Positions 1 to 10,639 of a DNA stretch of 64,000 nt are shown here, piece after piece. The notes below the pieces were generated by a model, which was not told the origin of the DNA, ran no database searches, and worked only from the letters and a program-made list of their open reading frames with translations. This DNA is from Trichopria drosophilae (lineage: Eukaryota; Arthropoda; Insecta; Hymenoptera; Diapriidae), in assembly GCA_030407085.1 (NCBI GenBank), contig CM059584.1:64184501-64248500 (forward strand), in the 5' to 3' direction. Position 1 is the stretch's first letter. The number at the start of each line of letters is the position of its first letter. The translations under genes were made by a program, and so were the position numbers.

Positions 1-643
1 TTAGAAAAGCTTTTGAGTACATTTTAGTCCGAAGTGGTAATAGAAAACCTGGAACCCTACAGAGTGATAAAGGAAAATAGTTTATCGGCCGTGATATGCA
101 GGATTTATTGAAGTCTGCTAACATAATCTACAGATCTGTTCGTAACCCGGACATTAAAGCCAGAATTGTCGAGCGCTTTATAAGAACTCTTAAGGAGAAA
201 CTGTGGCGGTATTTCACACATAAAAATACCCGTCGCTATATTGACGTTTTACAGTCTATCGTCACATCTTATAATAATTCTAAACATTCAGGTACCAATA
301 TGGTACCCGCTCTAATTAATTAGGACAATGCTGCAGAAGCGCGAGTAAATCTCATTCGTCGTTATAGCGTTTTCATTTGTCAATAATTAGTAGTGATGTG
401 AGCATTATTGCTCAAGATGTACTCAGACTTGTTGAAGACAAGGTGCGGTTTTCTTACGATGCGCAGGTACAAATATTTACAATTAATATGGTTCGCAACG
501 TAACAAAAGAATTTACAGACGATGTTATAGGGCCTTGTATATCGGCAACCAAACAATTATGGAAGGCGTGTTCGCTTTTAGTCTTTTACGAATTTATATC
601 CGTGCATTTACATGTTATAGTTGATAAGTTAAATGAATTATAA
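1..643 (+). pseudogene. Polinton/Maverick-type integrase, C-terminal remnant
   Basis: Rve-superfamily (DDE) integrase that would insert the linear element DNA. The frame runs in from the left edge: a stretch reading KPGTLQSDKGK carries the second catalytic Asp, then an in-frame TAG at 78-80, then from 96 the end of the core. IVERFIRTLKEKLWRYF supplies the catalytic Glu, and YNNSKHSGTNMVPALIN is typical of the F54H12.3-like transposon integrases found in Polintons. TAG at 321-323 interrupts again, followed by DNAAEARVNLIRRY up to a stop at 384-386. The frame at 377-643 may be the decayed C-terminal region but I cannot recognise it. At least three disabling stops make this a relic. A Gypsy integrase is less likely because the spacing and the NSKHSGTNMVP motif fit Polintons better. 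Confidence 0.7.
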
Positions 644-1200
644 GTCCAGTATTAAACTGTATTCTAAAACAAAAATATTAATAGACAAAAATTTTCAAAT
701 ATATAGTGTTGGTTCATAAGTTAAATGAATTATATCCTTAGTGTGAAGTTATGTAAATCTGTATGTGTAATAATACAAAATCAATATTTTAAATATATAA
801 ATAGTGTTTATTTATTTCATCACCTCGTCAAATAAATCCTCGAAAGGTATTATTTCATCGATACAAGGAAATCCAATATTTTTATTTTTAGACAGATTAA
901 ATTATAATTTGTGTAGTAGTATTTTCTACACTTTGATAATTAGATATTGAAAGAAACGAATCGTCGAGTATGTCAGAAAACTAGATTTGAATAAATTTGG
1001 TTTATTTTAATGACAATTATGAAGTATTTTAATTACGAAAACGTAATGATTTTAATTATTCAAACGTAGATTTCCTTAGTTTAGCATATTGTCTATAGGA
1101 TACTTCTTAACGTATGAATTTGAAAAATGTGCTGAATTTCAAAACAAGTGCACGTGTACGCACGAGAGAGCTGGATCGTAGAAAGATGCAGCCAGAAACC
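644..1200. other. A+T-rich intergenic sequence
   Basis: No coding signal recognised. A 19-bp sequence (ATAAGTTAAATGAATTATA) occurs twice, at 624-642 and 716-734, about 90 bp apart, suggesting a small local duplication at the edge of the integrase relic. Confidence 0.5.
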
Positions 1201-1267
1201 TTCAGTCAATCTTGAATCACGGTACCGCGTGGTCGTCTTTGGTCACTTACAATGAGATGTGTGGTGT

Positions 1268-1442
1268 GACGCGCGCGCGCGTATATGTGTATGCGTGCGT
1301 GAGTGCGGGCGTGAGCGCGTCAATCCGCACGTGCGCGCGCGTGTGTGTGTGTGTGTGTGTGCGTGTGTGTGTGCGCGCGCGCGTGCGTGTGTGTGTGTGT
1401 GTGTGTGAGTGAGTGAGTAAGTGAGTGAGAGAGAGAGAGAGT
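1268..1442. repeat. CG/TG/GA microsatellite cluster
   Basis: Alternating purine-pyrimidine tract: CGCG runs, then (TG)n, (CG)n and (TG)n blocks ending in GAGTGAGTGAG and (GA)n. Apparent reading frames across it are repeat artefacts. Confidence 0.9.
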
Positions 1443-1465
1443 TTGTATATCTGTCACGATGGGGG

Positions 1466-1545
1466 GACTGGACATTTGAGCTATAGCAACGGGAGCTAAA
1501 GCGGAGTTTTTATACAGCAGTAACAGTTCAAATCCCGTCCACGAT
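1466..1545 (+). repeat. tRNA-like (SINE-like) fragment
   Basis: A B-box-like GTTCAAATCCC lies at 1526-1536 with GAGCTATAGCAACGGGAGC upstream where an A box would be. The cloverleaf stems do not pair well, so this is at most a decayed tRNA-derived sequence. Confidence 0.25.
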
Positions 1546-1723
1546 CAATTAATTTTTTTTTATTTGTATTTTTTATGATTAAATAAAATGTGGTATTATT
1601 ATTATTATTATCATTTGAATTCATTATTTCATAATAATGATAATAATTTTATTGAAAAATATTAACTACTTATTTCTATCTAATAATAAAAAATATATTA
1701 TCTAATAAAGAAAAAAATTAAAG

Positions 1724-1800
1724 TGATCCCCTACGGGATTCGAACCCTCACCGCCACTAGCGAGGTTAACAAAAAAGATCTGCGCTCTTTGGCGCACACA
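1724..1800 (-). repeat. tRNA-like (SINE-like) fragment, minus strand
   Basis: The minus strand contains GGGTTCGAATCCCGTA, a good pol III B box and T-arm (plus positions about 1733-1748). It is preceded by TCGCTAGTGGCGGTGAG, which could be the long variable arm of a Leu/Ser-type tRNA. The acceptor and D-arm are not convincing, so it is called tRNA-derived rather than a tRNA gene. Confidence 0.3.
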
Positions 1801-2600
1801 TCTAAAAAACCAAACTGAGAGAAAATGCAATGCTTCGTTTACGTGGGGTACACGTTTCGTCTAGTTTCGACCAAACTCCTTAATTAATGCAGTTATTAAT
1901 CTGTGCAAGGTTTGTAAGAAAAAAATTGCCCACAACTCTGTCATTCTACTAGAAAAATATGCCGTTTATATCTTTCATTTCATAAATAATAAAATCATAT
2001 ATCAAGTTGCATTCGTCAATATGTAATATTGCATATATACAATTTTCAATACGTCAATAAGTTGAAAGTATGTATGCATAGTCGGTAAACAGTTCGGTCG
2101 GAATTGATCACGAGGGAGAATTAGAATACATATATTGCACGTTGACAATACCGACTGCACTTGCAACTTGTAGAAGTCACGTTAGTCACAGCAACGGCCG
2201 CTCCAAATGTCGGCATTGGCGCTGAAACCAGCGTAAATTTCTGACTACAAGAAAACCTTTATCGATCTGTTATTAATCTGTGACTGCGCCATATTGGATG
2301 AAGAGAGCGCTCCCCGTGCCAAACCCCAAAAACATATATGTCAAGAGAAATTTAGATACCAGTACAGGCATTTAAACTGGGTATTTAAATTTCGTTTAGA
2401 ATCCCCGTAATGACTACAGAAGTCTTCTTAGTGAAACTGAAAATTGAAAAATAAAATAAATGGATTTGAATGAGTGATGGCTTATCTTTTCGATAAAAAG
2501 GTTCTCTAAAATTTCATCCAAAGCTGTTTTTCAAATATCTGAAGCTGGCGTCAAATATCTCAATTTATTTAAAAAAGAAACATCAGTTTTTATACTTTCT
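1801..2600. other. intergenic, no feature seen
   Basis: A+T-rich sequence without recognisable coding, long repeats or structured elements on either strand. Confidence 0.4.
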
Positions 2601-2633
2601 AGCAGCAGCAGTAGTAGTAGTAGTAGTAGTAGT
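2601..2633. repeat. (AGC)n(AGT)n microsatellite, tail of a non-LTR element
   Basis: Trinucleotide run directly abutting the 3' terminus (on the minus strand, CATATGGGTCAATAAATT then (ACT)n) of the retrotransposon relic at 2634-3770. It is best read as the template-slippage 3' tail of that element. Confidence 0.75.
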
Positions 2634-3770
2634 AATTTATTGACCCATATGATAAATACATAAAATTTAATGTGGGTAACATTCTGTGATGCATTTTTAG
2701 CCTTATATGTAATAGGTTACACCGTTCTGGATACTGGCTATAAAGAGAATTGCCTGAAACTCAGAACCTGTACAGAATCTGTGAGACAGTAACGCTGGAG
2801 GTCTTGATTTCGCTTTGCTGCGCAAAATCATGGCATGTCTGCTGCAGTCGAGACTCCCACTGACAGGTCAGCCCACAAGCCGTTATAGGCGGGCGCGCCA
2901 AGCACAAATTTTAGTTGTGCGACCCAGTTCAAACTAGACCCACAGCGTTCACTCGAGCTGAGCTCACTCAATCTAATCAGGCCCATCCGTACAATACTAG
3001 TCGGCGGCTGGCATATGAGTCTGATAATCAAAAGCATTGATCTACGTACTATCTCTACAGCTGTTGGGTACAATCCTAGTTCCAAGTGTAAGAGATAGCA
3101 AGGTGTTGTTCTGGGCAAATTTAGCCATCTTTTGAAAAACTCACCTTGAACCGATTCCAGTTTATCTAGATTACCAAGACTTCAGCAGGGGCCGGCGTAG
3201 AGTAGGACAGATAAAATAATTGCTTGATATAATTTGAATACTCCGCTGCCAGAATCATCTTTCGCAGAGGGTATGATAGCCAAAACCGATGCTGCAGTCT
3301 GACGCGTCTTGACCACGGCGTTTTCTACCGCCTTCAACCTTATCGTTGATCACGAGATGATTGTGCCGAAATAAGGGTAAATTGGCACCACTTCTACCTG
3401 CTGATTTTCATAAAAAAAGTCTCTGGAAGAGGCGTCATGCGACCCCTCCTTCTAAAAACCACTATTTTAGTTTTAGACATGTTTACAGTTAGAATCAGTA
3501 GGTGATATCGCTAAGTCATCGGCAAAAAGCAGCATCATTAGATCAAAATGCATGGTGTAGTATATACCCCTTATGCCCTTATCCCGAAAGAAGGCAATTA
3601 TATCAGAAATATATAAAATGAAGAGCAAGGGGCTTAGTACTTCGCCCTGCAATACACCCTCGGTCACTCTAAAGAGGTCTGACAAACCAGATGCGCAACT
3701 TATCGAGGATTGCGCTGCGTCGTAAAAAGATTTGAGTAACCTTACTATGATTTACCGTTGCCAAATATTA
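2634..3770 (-). pseudogene. non-LTR retrotransposon relic, RT C-terminal half to 3' end
   Basis: ORF2-type reverse transcriptase of a Jockey/I/CR1-like element. On the minus strand (3770 to 3473) it reads RLLKSFYDAAQSSISC, then GVLQGEVLSPLLFILY and LLFADDLAISP (the FADD catalytic box). After frameshifts, 3118-2828 encodes the post-RT region (AVEIVRRSMLLIIRLICQP, MGLIRLSELS). The same region is encoded on the plus strand at 28136-28831, so the two are copies of one family. The 3' UTR ends in CATATGGGTCAATAAATT plus a trinucleotide tail. 5'-truncated and dead through multiple frameshifts. Confidence 0.8.
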
Positions 3771-4974
3771 TTGCTTCTATCGAATATGGATTATCAAAAA
3801 TAATCGTGTAAAAAGAATCGTGTTATATATTGTGACGAAACCCGTCACAAATCGGCACGCTGGCCGAACCCCGCGCCATCTGTTGAGGCCGGGCGTAACC
3901 CCGCCGGCGGAACTCGCCAGAAATTTTAAGTGTCAACTATATTTAAGTGAATTTTAGCTTTGCGTCCCTTGAAGTGAAAATAAAGTGAAAATAATAAGTT
4001 CCCGTTAGAAAGTGGTTGCAACGGTCGGGAACTTGATTACGTATTTAAAAATAAATACGAAAACAAATTGCCAGGAAATAAGTTGGCCCGGTAAAATCGA
4101 GGTGTTGGTAAACACGCGCCCTGCCGCCCCGAGCCGTTAGAAAAAAAATGTAAGTTCAAAAGAATTTAACGAACTTATATTCCGTCGCAAGTTCCCATTT
4201 AAAAATAAATGTTTATAACTCTGTAACGAAATTTTGAATTTCTGTTTCATTTCTTTGGAATAGAAAAGTTTTCGAACTATGCGCATTTAATTTTAGATTA
4301 TATTATATTATATTGGTAATTATATTTAATTAATTAATGATGTGTATTTAATTTTATATATTAAATAATAATTTTATATTTAGATTTGATTAGTTAACTA
4401 TGTGCAATTAATTTTAATTTTAGTGAGGTACAGAAATTCACATCCCAGAAGCTCCCTATAATTAGATATACGTAAGGGAATAATCTGATAATTTTAGAAA
4501 AATTGTTGAATATACAAAAATAATCTTTATTTTAATTTGCAGTTTTTTTCGGTTTTTGTTTTTATTGAGTGTTTTCAAATCGAAGTATTAATTAAATTAA
4601 TTCGGACAGTTAAATTCCGGTAATAGATTTTCGAATTTTAATGAGAACTGAAAATTTTGAATTTGTGCCACACGTGTAAATTTTTCGTTGAAAATTGAAA
4701 TATAATTATTTTTGAGTAACAAAGTGCAAATAATTAAATAATAAACTAACTAAAAATTTGTCAATAAGCAAATTTTTTGTTTGAAATTTAATTGAAAGTA
4801 ATTTTATAATAAGCAATTTTCGCTATATTGAAAAGTAATTAAAGGGTGTCGCGATTTCCAGGTATAGGATTTCCCCTCGCCCCCAACCAGAAAACGAAGA
4901 GTAATACGCAGCTTTTGCGTTACGAAAAAATTATTTTAGAATTATACTATGCCAATATAGATATATATTGGTCT

Positions 4975-5023
<49 letters not shown>
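4975..5023. repeat. (TA)n(TG)n microsatellite
   Basis: Pure dinucleotide run: TA repeats passing into TG repeats. Confidence 0.95.
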
Positions 5024-5025
<2 letters not shown>

Positions 5026-5274
5026 CATATGTGCTGATAATTTATAGAAATTTTATTTTTCTTAAGTATAGCCCTTATAGGTACCAGTGCAGCGACTCGA
5101 ATAAATTTTTTTTTATTAGGAAATAAAAATTCCAATTCCTCGTCGCGTTTCGCGCCCCTGTATTATATATAATTAAAGAAAGAAGACTTTTTTTTTGTTC
5201 GTTAGAGAAAGTGCACCCGTCATTTCATTACCGAATATAACGGATAACTCTCACCCGCTATTCGGAATTTAAAG

Positions 5275-5500
5275 TTTTGGTGTTTTTGAATTCCCCTTAT
5301 TTTTTAATTTCCCTTATTTTTGAATTTCCCTTTTTTTTTAATTTCCCTTATTTTTGAATTTCCTTGTTTTTGAATTCCCTTATTTTTGAACTTCCCTTGT
5401 TTTTGAATTCACCTTATTTTTTAATTCCCCTTATTTTTGAATTTCCCATGTTTTTGAATTCCACTTATTTTTTTGAATTTCCCTTGTTTTTGAATTTCGA
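5275..5500. repeat. minisatellite, ~18-21 bp unit
   Basis: About eleven imperfect copies of a unit like TTTTTGAATTTCCCTTAT, differing in T-run length. It lies between the LTR start and the gag frame. Confidence 0.85.
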
Positions 5501-5859
5501 GAAGATTTTCCAAATAGAACAGATTGGGTCGAGAACGCCATAGTTTCCGGGTTCGCCCAATTCGAGCTGAAATAAAGAAGGTATTCCCTTCCGGAACGAT
5601 TTTCATCGCGTGGCACTTTCGCTTATACACTTTTTTTCTTTGCGTTTTACCTGCAGCGGACTACAGGTTGCGCGATCATTGAATCGGGTAACTCAACTTA
5701 GAACCTCGAGTTGCATCGCGACCTTGAGAAGCTTTTTTTTTTTAGGTTCCGGTAGTTCTTGTAGTGATTAACGACTAGATTCCAATACCTACCGTCACGC
5801 TTACACGGTTCCCTTAAATACGAACTAGTTGTTAAAATTGTAATAACAAACGCGGAAAA

Positions 5860-7842
5860 ATGGATTCCTTCGAATATATCCCCGTTACATCCCTCGTAAC
5901 GAGAATACCCACGTTAACGATGGTGATGCCAACCACCGCAACAGAATATTTCCCTTTCCCGACCGCGCCCGTGTCGTATACGGCAACCGCTACACACGTC
6001 ACGCCCTCTCGTGCGGCGGAGCGACGCGTAGCCAGTCCGGAGCAAATTTCGGCAATTCGGGCAGAAATCGACCGGGTAGTCGATTTACGCAACCTTATCG
6101 GTCGTTGCGACAAAGCCGAACCGTTGATATCGAACTGTTGGATAGACAAACAGATGGACGAGGCGATCACCCCCATATACGTTGTCCGATGCGGTGAGAT
6201 GCCCCCTTTATGGGAACATTTTAAGTGGTTCTCTGCAGGCTAGCTATCTTGAGCCCGTCGAACCCCAGCGGTCAATTCGGTTAGGAACCTCAGAGGTGCC
6301 TATCTACGGTCTTCCGTCTGACCAATCGCGAGCTCATTATCGGGACCCGATCTTGTTTGAGGAGGAGAGCTTCCGGTTCTCGGTGGCAGATGCGACCACA
6401 TACCAGGTCGATCGGTCCAATGAGGGGTCCATAGTCCCCCCTCGCGACGCACAACGAGAAAATGTGCCTCGACGGAGGCAAGTATCTGCCACAATCCGCC
6501 CAGCACGCTAATGAGTAATCACCCGCTGAACGGGTCACGTGACCCTACCTTTTCGGCCCCCGAATCATTTCGACGTGACACCGTCAATCTCTGAGTATGG
6601 GAAGCACCCCACCCCCAGTGGTCAGGGGAGATCGACACCCAAAATCGGGACGATTTCTATTTGCGACAGGTGGACCCTCCTCGTCCGGTAATGGCGGGGC
6701 AACGCCCCTCCCCCGTCTTCCGAACGCGCACACGTCCCAGGTGCACTTTCCAGCCGACCTGACATATAATATGTCCCCGTTTCAACCCCCCTACAACAGT
6801 ACGCGGCTCGGTCACCCCCAAACCTCGCATCGCTCTGACGGTAACGCGTCCACCGCTGGTGGATCAATCAACCCCAGCCTTTCGATGTCCGGTGTCCGAT
6901 GGCAGAAGACTGCCATTGAGCATTAGAGGACGCACGGACCCCGTTATTCCGGCGAGGAGGGGGAGGACGCGCATGAGTTCCTCGTCAAATTGGGGGAATA
7001 CGTCACTAGCCGGGATCTGACGGAAGAGGACTTCCTGCGCGCCTTACCTGAAGCGTTCAAGGGATCAGCCCTCAATTGGTAGCGGGTTGAGAAGTTAAGC
7101 TGGCAATACGTATCCCGGCTTTGTACGTTATTTTCGCGACGCGATCGGCCAACGCCACCTAGAGGCCAGTATTAAGAGGGAGATCACCTTACGCACACAG
7201 GGACCTGAAGATCCCATCGGCGATTATTTAGTGGTCCTACGGAGTCTTTTCAACCTGCTTGCTTTCCCCCCTTCTCAACAAGAGCAACTGGACATTGCGG
7301 TCCAAAACTTGCGTCCCGGTCTTGCGAGATGCCGTTCTTGATTTCGCGGATTTACTGCGGATCGGTCGACAGGTGGAGGGGGCCGCAAATCAAGAGAGGG
7401 TCTACCGCCCCCCTCCAGCGGCTAATCAGTCCGCCTTCTCCGCCTTCGCCTATACGCCGAAGACGAGGCGAGGCAAGGAAAAGCTAGCCCTCGCGACGCC
7501 CGCTGTGAAGCCGGCCAAAATCAGCGTCGCACTCCCACCCCCTCTGTCGCCAGCCCCCTTCGAAAAAGAGGAGGCTGCGCTGGTAGCCCGCGTAGAAAGG
7601 AACAGAGGTCGTAACCCCACCCGCGGCTGTCAGGCGTACCTCGCCACCTGGATGTGGCGCCGAGAGAGACTAGATCGCCGCAGAATCGGAACCCCGTCCG
7701 GTGTTACAACTGTATACAGACGGGTCACATATACCGAGAGTGCCCCCACCCCTTAGGTTATTTTTGTCGGGTCTGTGGCTACCCAGGCCGTGATGCTAAT
7801 AAGTGTTCCGTTTGCGCTCGTAAAAGGTTGGGAAACTGTTAA
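5860..7842 (+). pseudogene. Gypsy gag (capsid and zinc knuckle), frameshifted
   Basis: Structural Gag that would package the element RNA in a cytoplasmic particle. A 127-residue frame starts with ATG at 5860. Further pieces follow in shifted frames: around 6940-7080 a capsid-like segment reads EFLVKLGEYVTSRDLTEEDF and ends in LNW before a TAG. The nucleocapsid at 7702-7743 encodes CYNCIQTGHIYRECP, a CCHC zinc knuckle (Cx2Cx4Hx4C). A second Cys-rich segment, CRVCGYPGRDANKCSVC, follows. At least three frameshifts and one internal stop are needed to join the pieces. Several overlapping frames in this GC-rich region are shadows. Confidence 0.75.
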
Positions 7843-9340
7843 AGGGGGAAAGGAAACCCCTAGACCACCCCTAACACGCCCATCCGCGACCACCCTTACG
7901 TCGAGTCGTATGATAGCGAACACTGAGTATAGAAGGATGGTTTCTGCAACACCTAAGCCCTGTGGGCTCAATATAGAATTCGAGTCAATCGATTCCTGTG
8001 AAGCCAATCAATGGACATTAGATTCGGGCCCTCGTCCCCACTTTCGCGTAGCTTTGAATGGAAAGGTTATTAGGGCAGTCGTTGATACCGGAGATTCGCT
8101 TTCGTATTTAGGCCTCGCGTGTCACGAGGTAGTTTCGCCCTTCATGAGGTCAAGTGAAGAGCAATTAAGAGTCGCCAACGGCGCGCTAGTCCAATTAGAT
8201 GGCGTCGTTACCCTCGCGATGACAGTCGATAGCCATACGAAGAATTTTGAAATAAGAGTTGCTCCCCTCCACTATCCATGCGTGTTGGGGATGGACTTCA
8301 TGCGCCTATTCGGTCTTAAGATAGATACGGAGGATAATGCGTGGAGTAGCCGCAACGGCACCCCGCACTCGCTAAACGATACTAATATTTCGGTCACCGC
8401 CTTCGCCGTACATGACTGCGCTGGATTGGTCGCCCCCTCCCAGGAAGCCGCTCCACGGTTAAGGAGGCTGCTCGATCAATTTTACCCCGCAAATAGGACC
8501 CCTACGATTGGTATAACGCGTCTGACGCAGCATGCTATCGACGTGCAGGGTCACCCCCCGATTCGTCAAAAGGCTCGCTTACTTTCTCCCTACATGCTGA
8601 AGGTAGCACAGGACGCGGTCGATGAAATGCTGAGCAGTGGCATCATCGAACGCTCCGCGAGCCCCTGGATGAGTAACCCCGTTATCGTCCGGAAGTCAAA
8701 TGCGTCGAATGGGTTCTGCGTAGACTTCCGAAGAAGGATGCAAACCCTCTCTCCTCGATGGATAGGATTCTGTCCGGGTTGAGTCGGGCCCAATGCATCA
8801 CCACACTCGATCTCAGCCAGGCCTTCTTTCAGGTGCCCGTGGCACGTAACAGCCGGCCCGTTACCGCTTTCGCTGTCCCCGGTCGCGGTTTATTTCAATT
8901 TAAACGGAAGCCTTTCGGGCTCACTAACGCGCAGGCGACATTCCAGCGATTAGTGGACCGCCTTATCGACCCAGCGTGGGAACCCCACGTCTTCGCGTAC
9001 CTGGATGACATCCTCATCGCCACGGACGATGAGGAGGACCACTTTCGTTACCTGAGACTTGTCCTGACTAGTCTGCGCAACGCCGGATTCGAACTAAACC
9101 AGGAAAAGAATGAATTCTTCCGGGACGAGGTACAGTACCTCGGTTTTGTACTAAACAGAGATAATTTGAAGACGGATCCGGACAAGGTGGCTCCCGTTCT
9201 CGAATTCCGTTCCCCACACCCCACCAACCTCAAACAGCTACGGCGCTTTTTAGGGATGGTAGGGTGGTACTAGCGCTTTCTCCCAGATTTTTCGCGTGAT
9301 CGCGTTCATTTGACCAAACTGTTAACAAAGAATACTCCCT
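7843..9340 (+). pseudogene. Gypsy pol: aspartic protease and reverse transcriptase
   Basis: The protease active site IRAVVDTGDSLSYLG (DTG codons 8084-8092) is followed by VLGMDFM, the usual C-terminal protease motif. RT begins around 8500: the primer-region text QHAIDVQGHPPIRQKARLLSP is standard for Gypsy, then MLSSGIIERSASPWMSNPVI. After CVDFRR a frameshift near 8760 drops part of the fingers. The next frame gives TTLDLSQAFFQVPV (catalytic Asp), KPFGLTNAQATFQRLVDRL, and YLDDILIA at 8998-9021 with the catalytic DD. The thumb ends in LRRFLGMVGWY and a TAG at 9271-9273 where YRRFLPDFS should continue. The first ~30 residues of the longest frame here (from 7775) are out-of-frame zinc-knuckle sequence. 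Confidence 0.85.
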
Positions 9341-9395
9341 GGGTCTGGGGTCCGGAGCTGCAGTCTGCTTTGGAGTCCCTCCGCGACTCTCTCAC

Positions 9396-9780
9396 CCAGA
9401 CCTTGCGATCGGGGCGGTAATCACCCAAGAGATAGCCGGTAATGAGCACCAGATTAGTTTTGCTAGCCACGTGCTCCACAAGGCTGAACGAAGGTATACC
9501 GTCACGGAAAAAGAGTGCCTCGCCGTCCTCTGGGCTGTGAAGAAGTATCGACCCTATGTCGAAGGGACCCACTTTCCGGTGATCACCGATCATAGTAGTC
9601 TGCAATGGCTCAGAAATTTGCGTGACCCGACCGGGAGATTGGCGCGGTAGGCCCTAGCCTTGCAGACTGATATGATATGAAAATAGAGCATCGGAAAGGA
9701 ACCCTCAACATGGTGCCCGATGCCCTCTCGAGGATGTACAAGAATGTCGATACCGCTCTTTGCGCCCTGGGGGATACCGA
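9396..9780 (+). pseudogene. Gypsy pol: RNase H fragment and connection
   Basis: Frame 9396-9650 reads AIGAVITQEIAGNEHQISFA, then YTVTEKECLAVLWAVKKY (catalytic Glu) and FPVITDHSSLQWL (catalytic Asp), a Gypsy RNase H. The first catalytic Asp (usual DASD) is lost to a deletion just upstream. A TAG ends the frame where LARWALALQ would follow. In another frame GTLNMVPDALSRM (about 9700-9735) is the usual tether end. Confidence 0.8.
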
Positions 9781-9802
9781 GGACCCGTAGTAGACTCAGA
9801 AG

Positions 9803-10635
9803 ATGGAAAATATTCGGAAATTTCCTTCGAAATATCCTGACTGGAGAATCGAGGACGACCGTATATACATCCATAGGCCCTACCCTGTAATAGACTGTGC
9901 CCTCACCGACCTCGACGCCTGGAAACTCGTCCTCCCCGCGGAAGCGCGTGCCCGTGCCTTCAGCGATGCGTACGATAGCCCGCAAGCTGGCCACTTAGGA
10001 GTGGCTTAGAAGACATATCACCGTTTCATGCAAGACTACTATTGGCCCGGCGTTTTCCAGGACGTCACTGCCTTCGTCGCATGCTGTCCCGCCTGTCAGA
10101 AGCAAAAAGTCTCTCAGCAGGCCCCGGACGGACTCATGCGCGAAAGAACCACGGAACGTCCCCACTACCGGAGGAAATCGAAGACGGAGGAGACGGTGCC
10201 GCGGCCCGACCTACCGACGCTCCGCAAGAGATCGGGCAACTGGGGGGAAATCTCCTCTTTCGCACCCCCCCCCCTTCCATCCTCTCCCAGTCGCCAGTCC
10301 CAATTGAGGACTTCTGCGCCTTGGTCTGGGAAGAGGAGCGGAAGGGTCGGAGGAGGCAATTCTTAATACGACCCCCCGAGGTGCCGAACCCACAACCGAG
10401 GGACCCCCCCCCCCCCCCCCGCCGGAGCGGGAGTTTGTCTGGGCCACCCGGCTCATCCGCGCCCCCCCCTCCCCCCTCCAATTCGTGTGGGCCGAGCCTC
10501 CCCCCCCCCCCTCACCTCCACAGACCCGCCCGACAACCACGGCGGGACCGGAGTGCGAGGAACCCCGCCGGACCGGCGTCTCTCGCGAGGAAAGGGGACG
10601 TTAGCCCTAGTAGCCGGATGTACCCGGCCTGGTAG
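9803..10635 (+). pseudogene. Gypsy integrase N-terminal zinc domain, core deleted
   Basis: Around 9960-10110 the text GHLGVA*KTYHRFMQDYYWPG followed by VACCPACQKQK is the HHCC zinc-binding domain of a retroviral-type integrase, with one in-frame TAG. Past 10140 no DDE core motif can be found in any frame. Instead there is a proline-rich, C-tract-bearing sequence (10260-10520). The catalytic core appears deleted and joined to a low-complexity C-terminal or UTR segment. Confidence 0.75.
10260..10520. repeat. C-rich low-complexity tract
   Basis: Repeated C homopolymers of 8-16 bases separated by short spacers. Long open frames on both strands here (proline- or glycine-rich) are compositional. 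Confidence 0.85.
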
Positions 10636-10639
10636 CGGG

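Larger units (their letters stand above)
3831..5859 (+). repeat. candidate 5' LTR and leader of Gypsy-type element
   Basis: Begins TGTGACGAAACCCGTCACA. Its first ~85 bp match the sequence at 12248 that follows a G-rich polypurine tract, which marks an LTR 5' edge. The 3' edge of this LTR and the primer-binding site could not be fixed, and the match with the downstream copy stops after ~85 bp. The interval includes a TA/TG microsatellite and an ~20-bp minisatellite. Confidence 0.5.

Noticed and set aside
1212..1412. Open frame rich in Val/Arg/Cys
   Set aside because: Produced by the TG/CG microsatellite.
5832..6176. Minus-strand frame opposite the Gypsy gag
   Set aside because: Shadow of gag on the opposite strand.
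10134..10635. Proline-rich and glycine-rich frames on both strands
   Set aside because: Due to C homopolymers; no domain and mutually overlapping.
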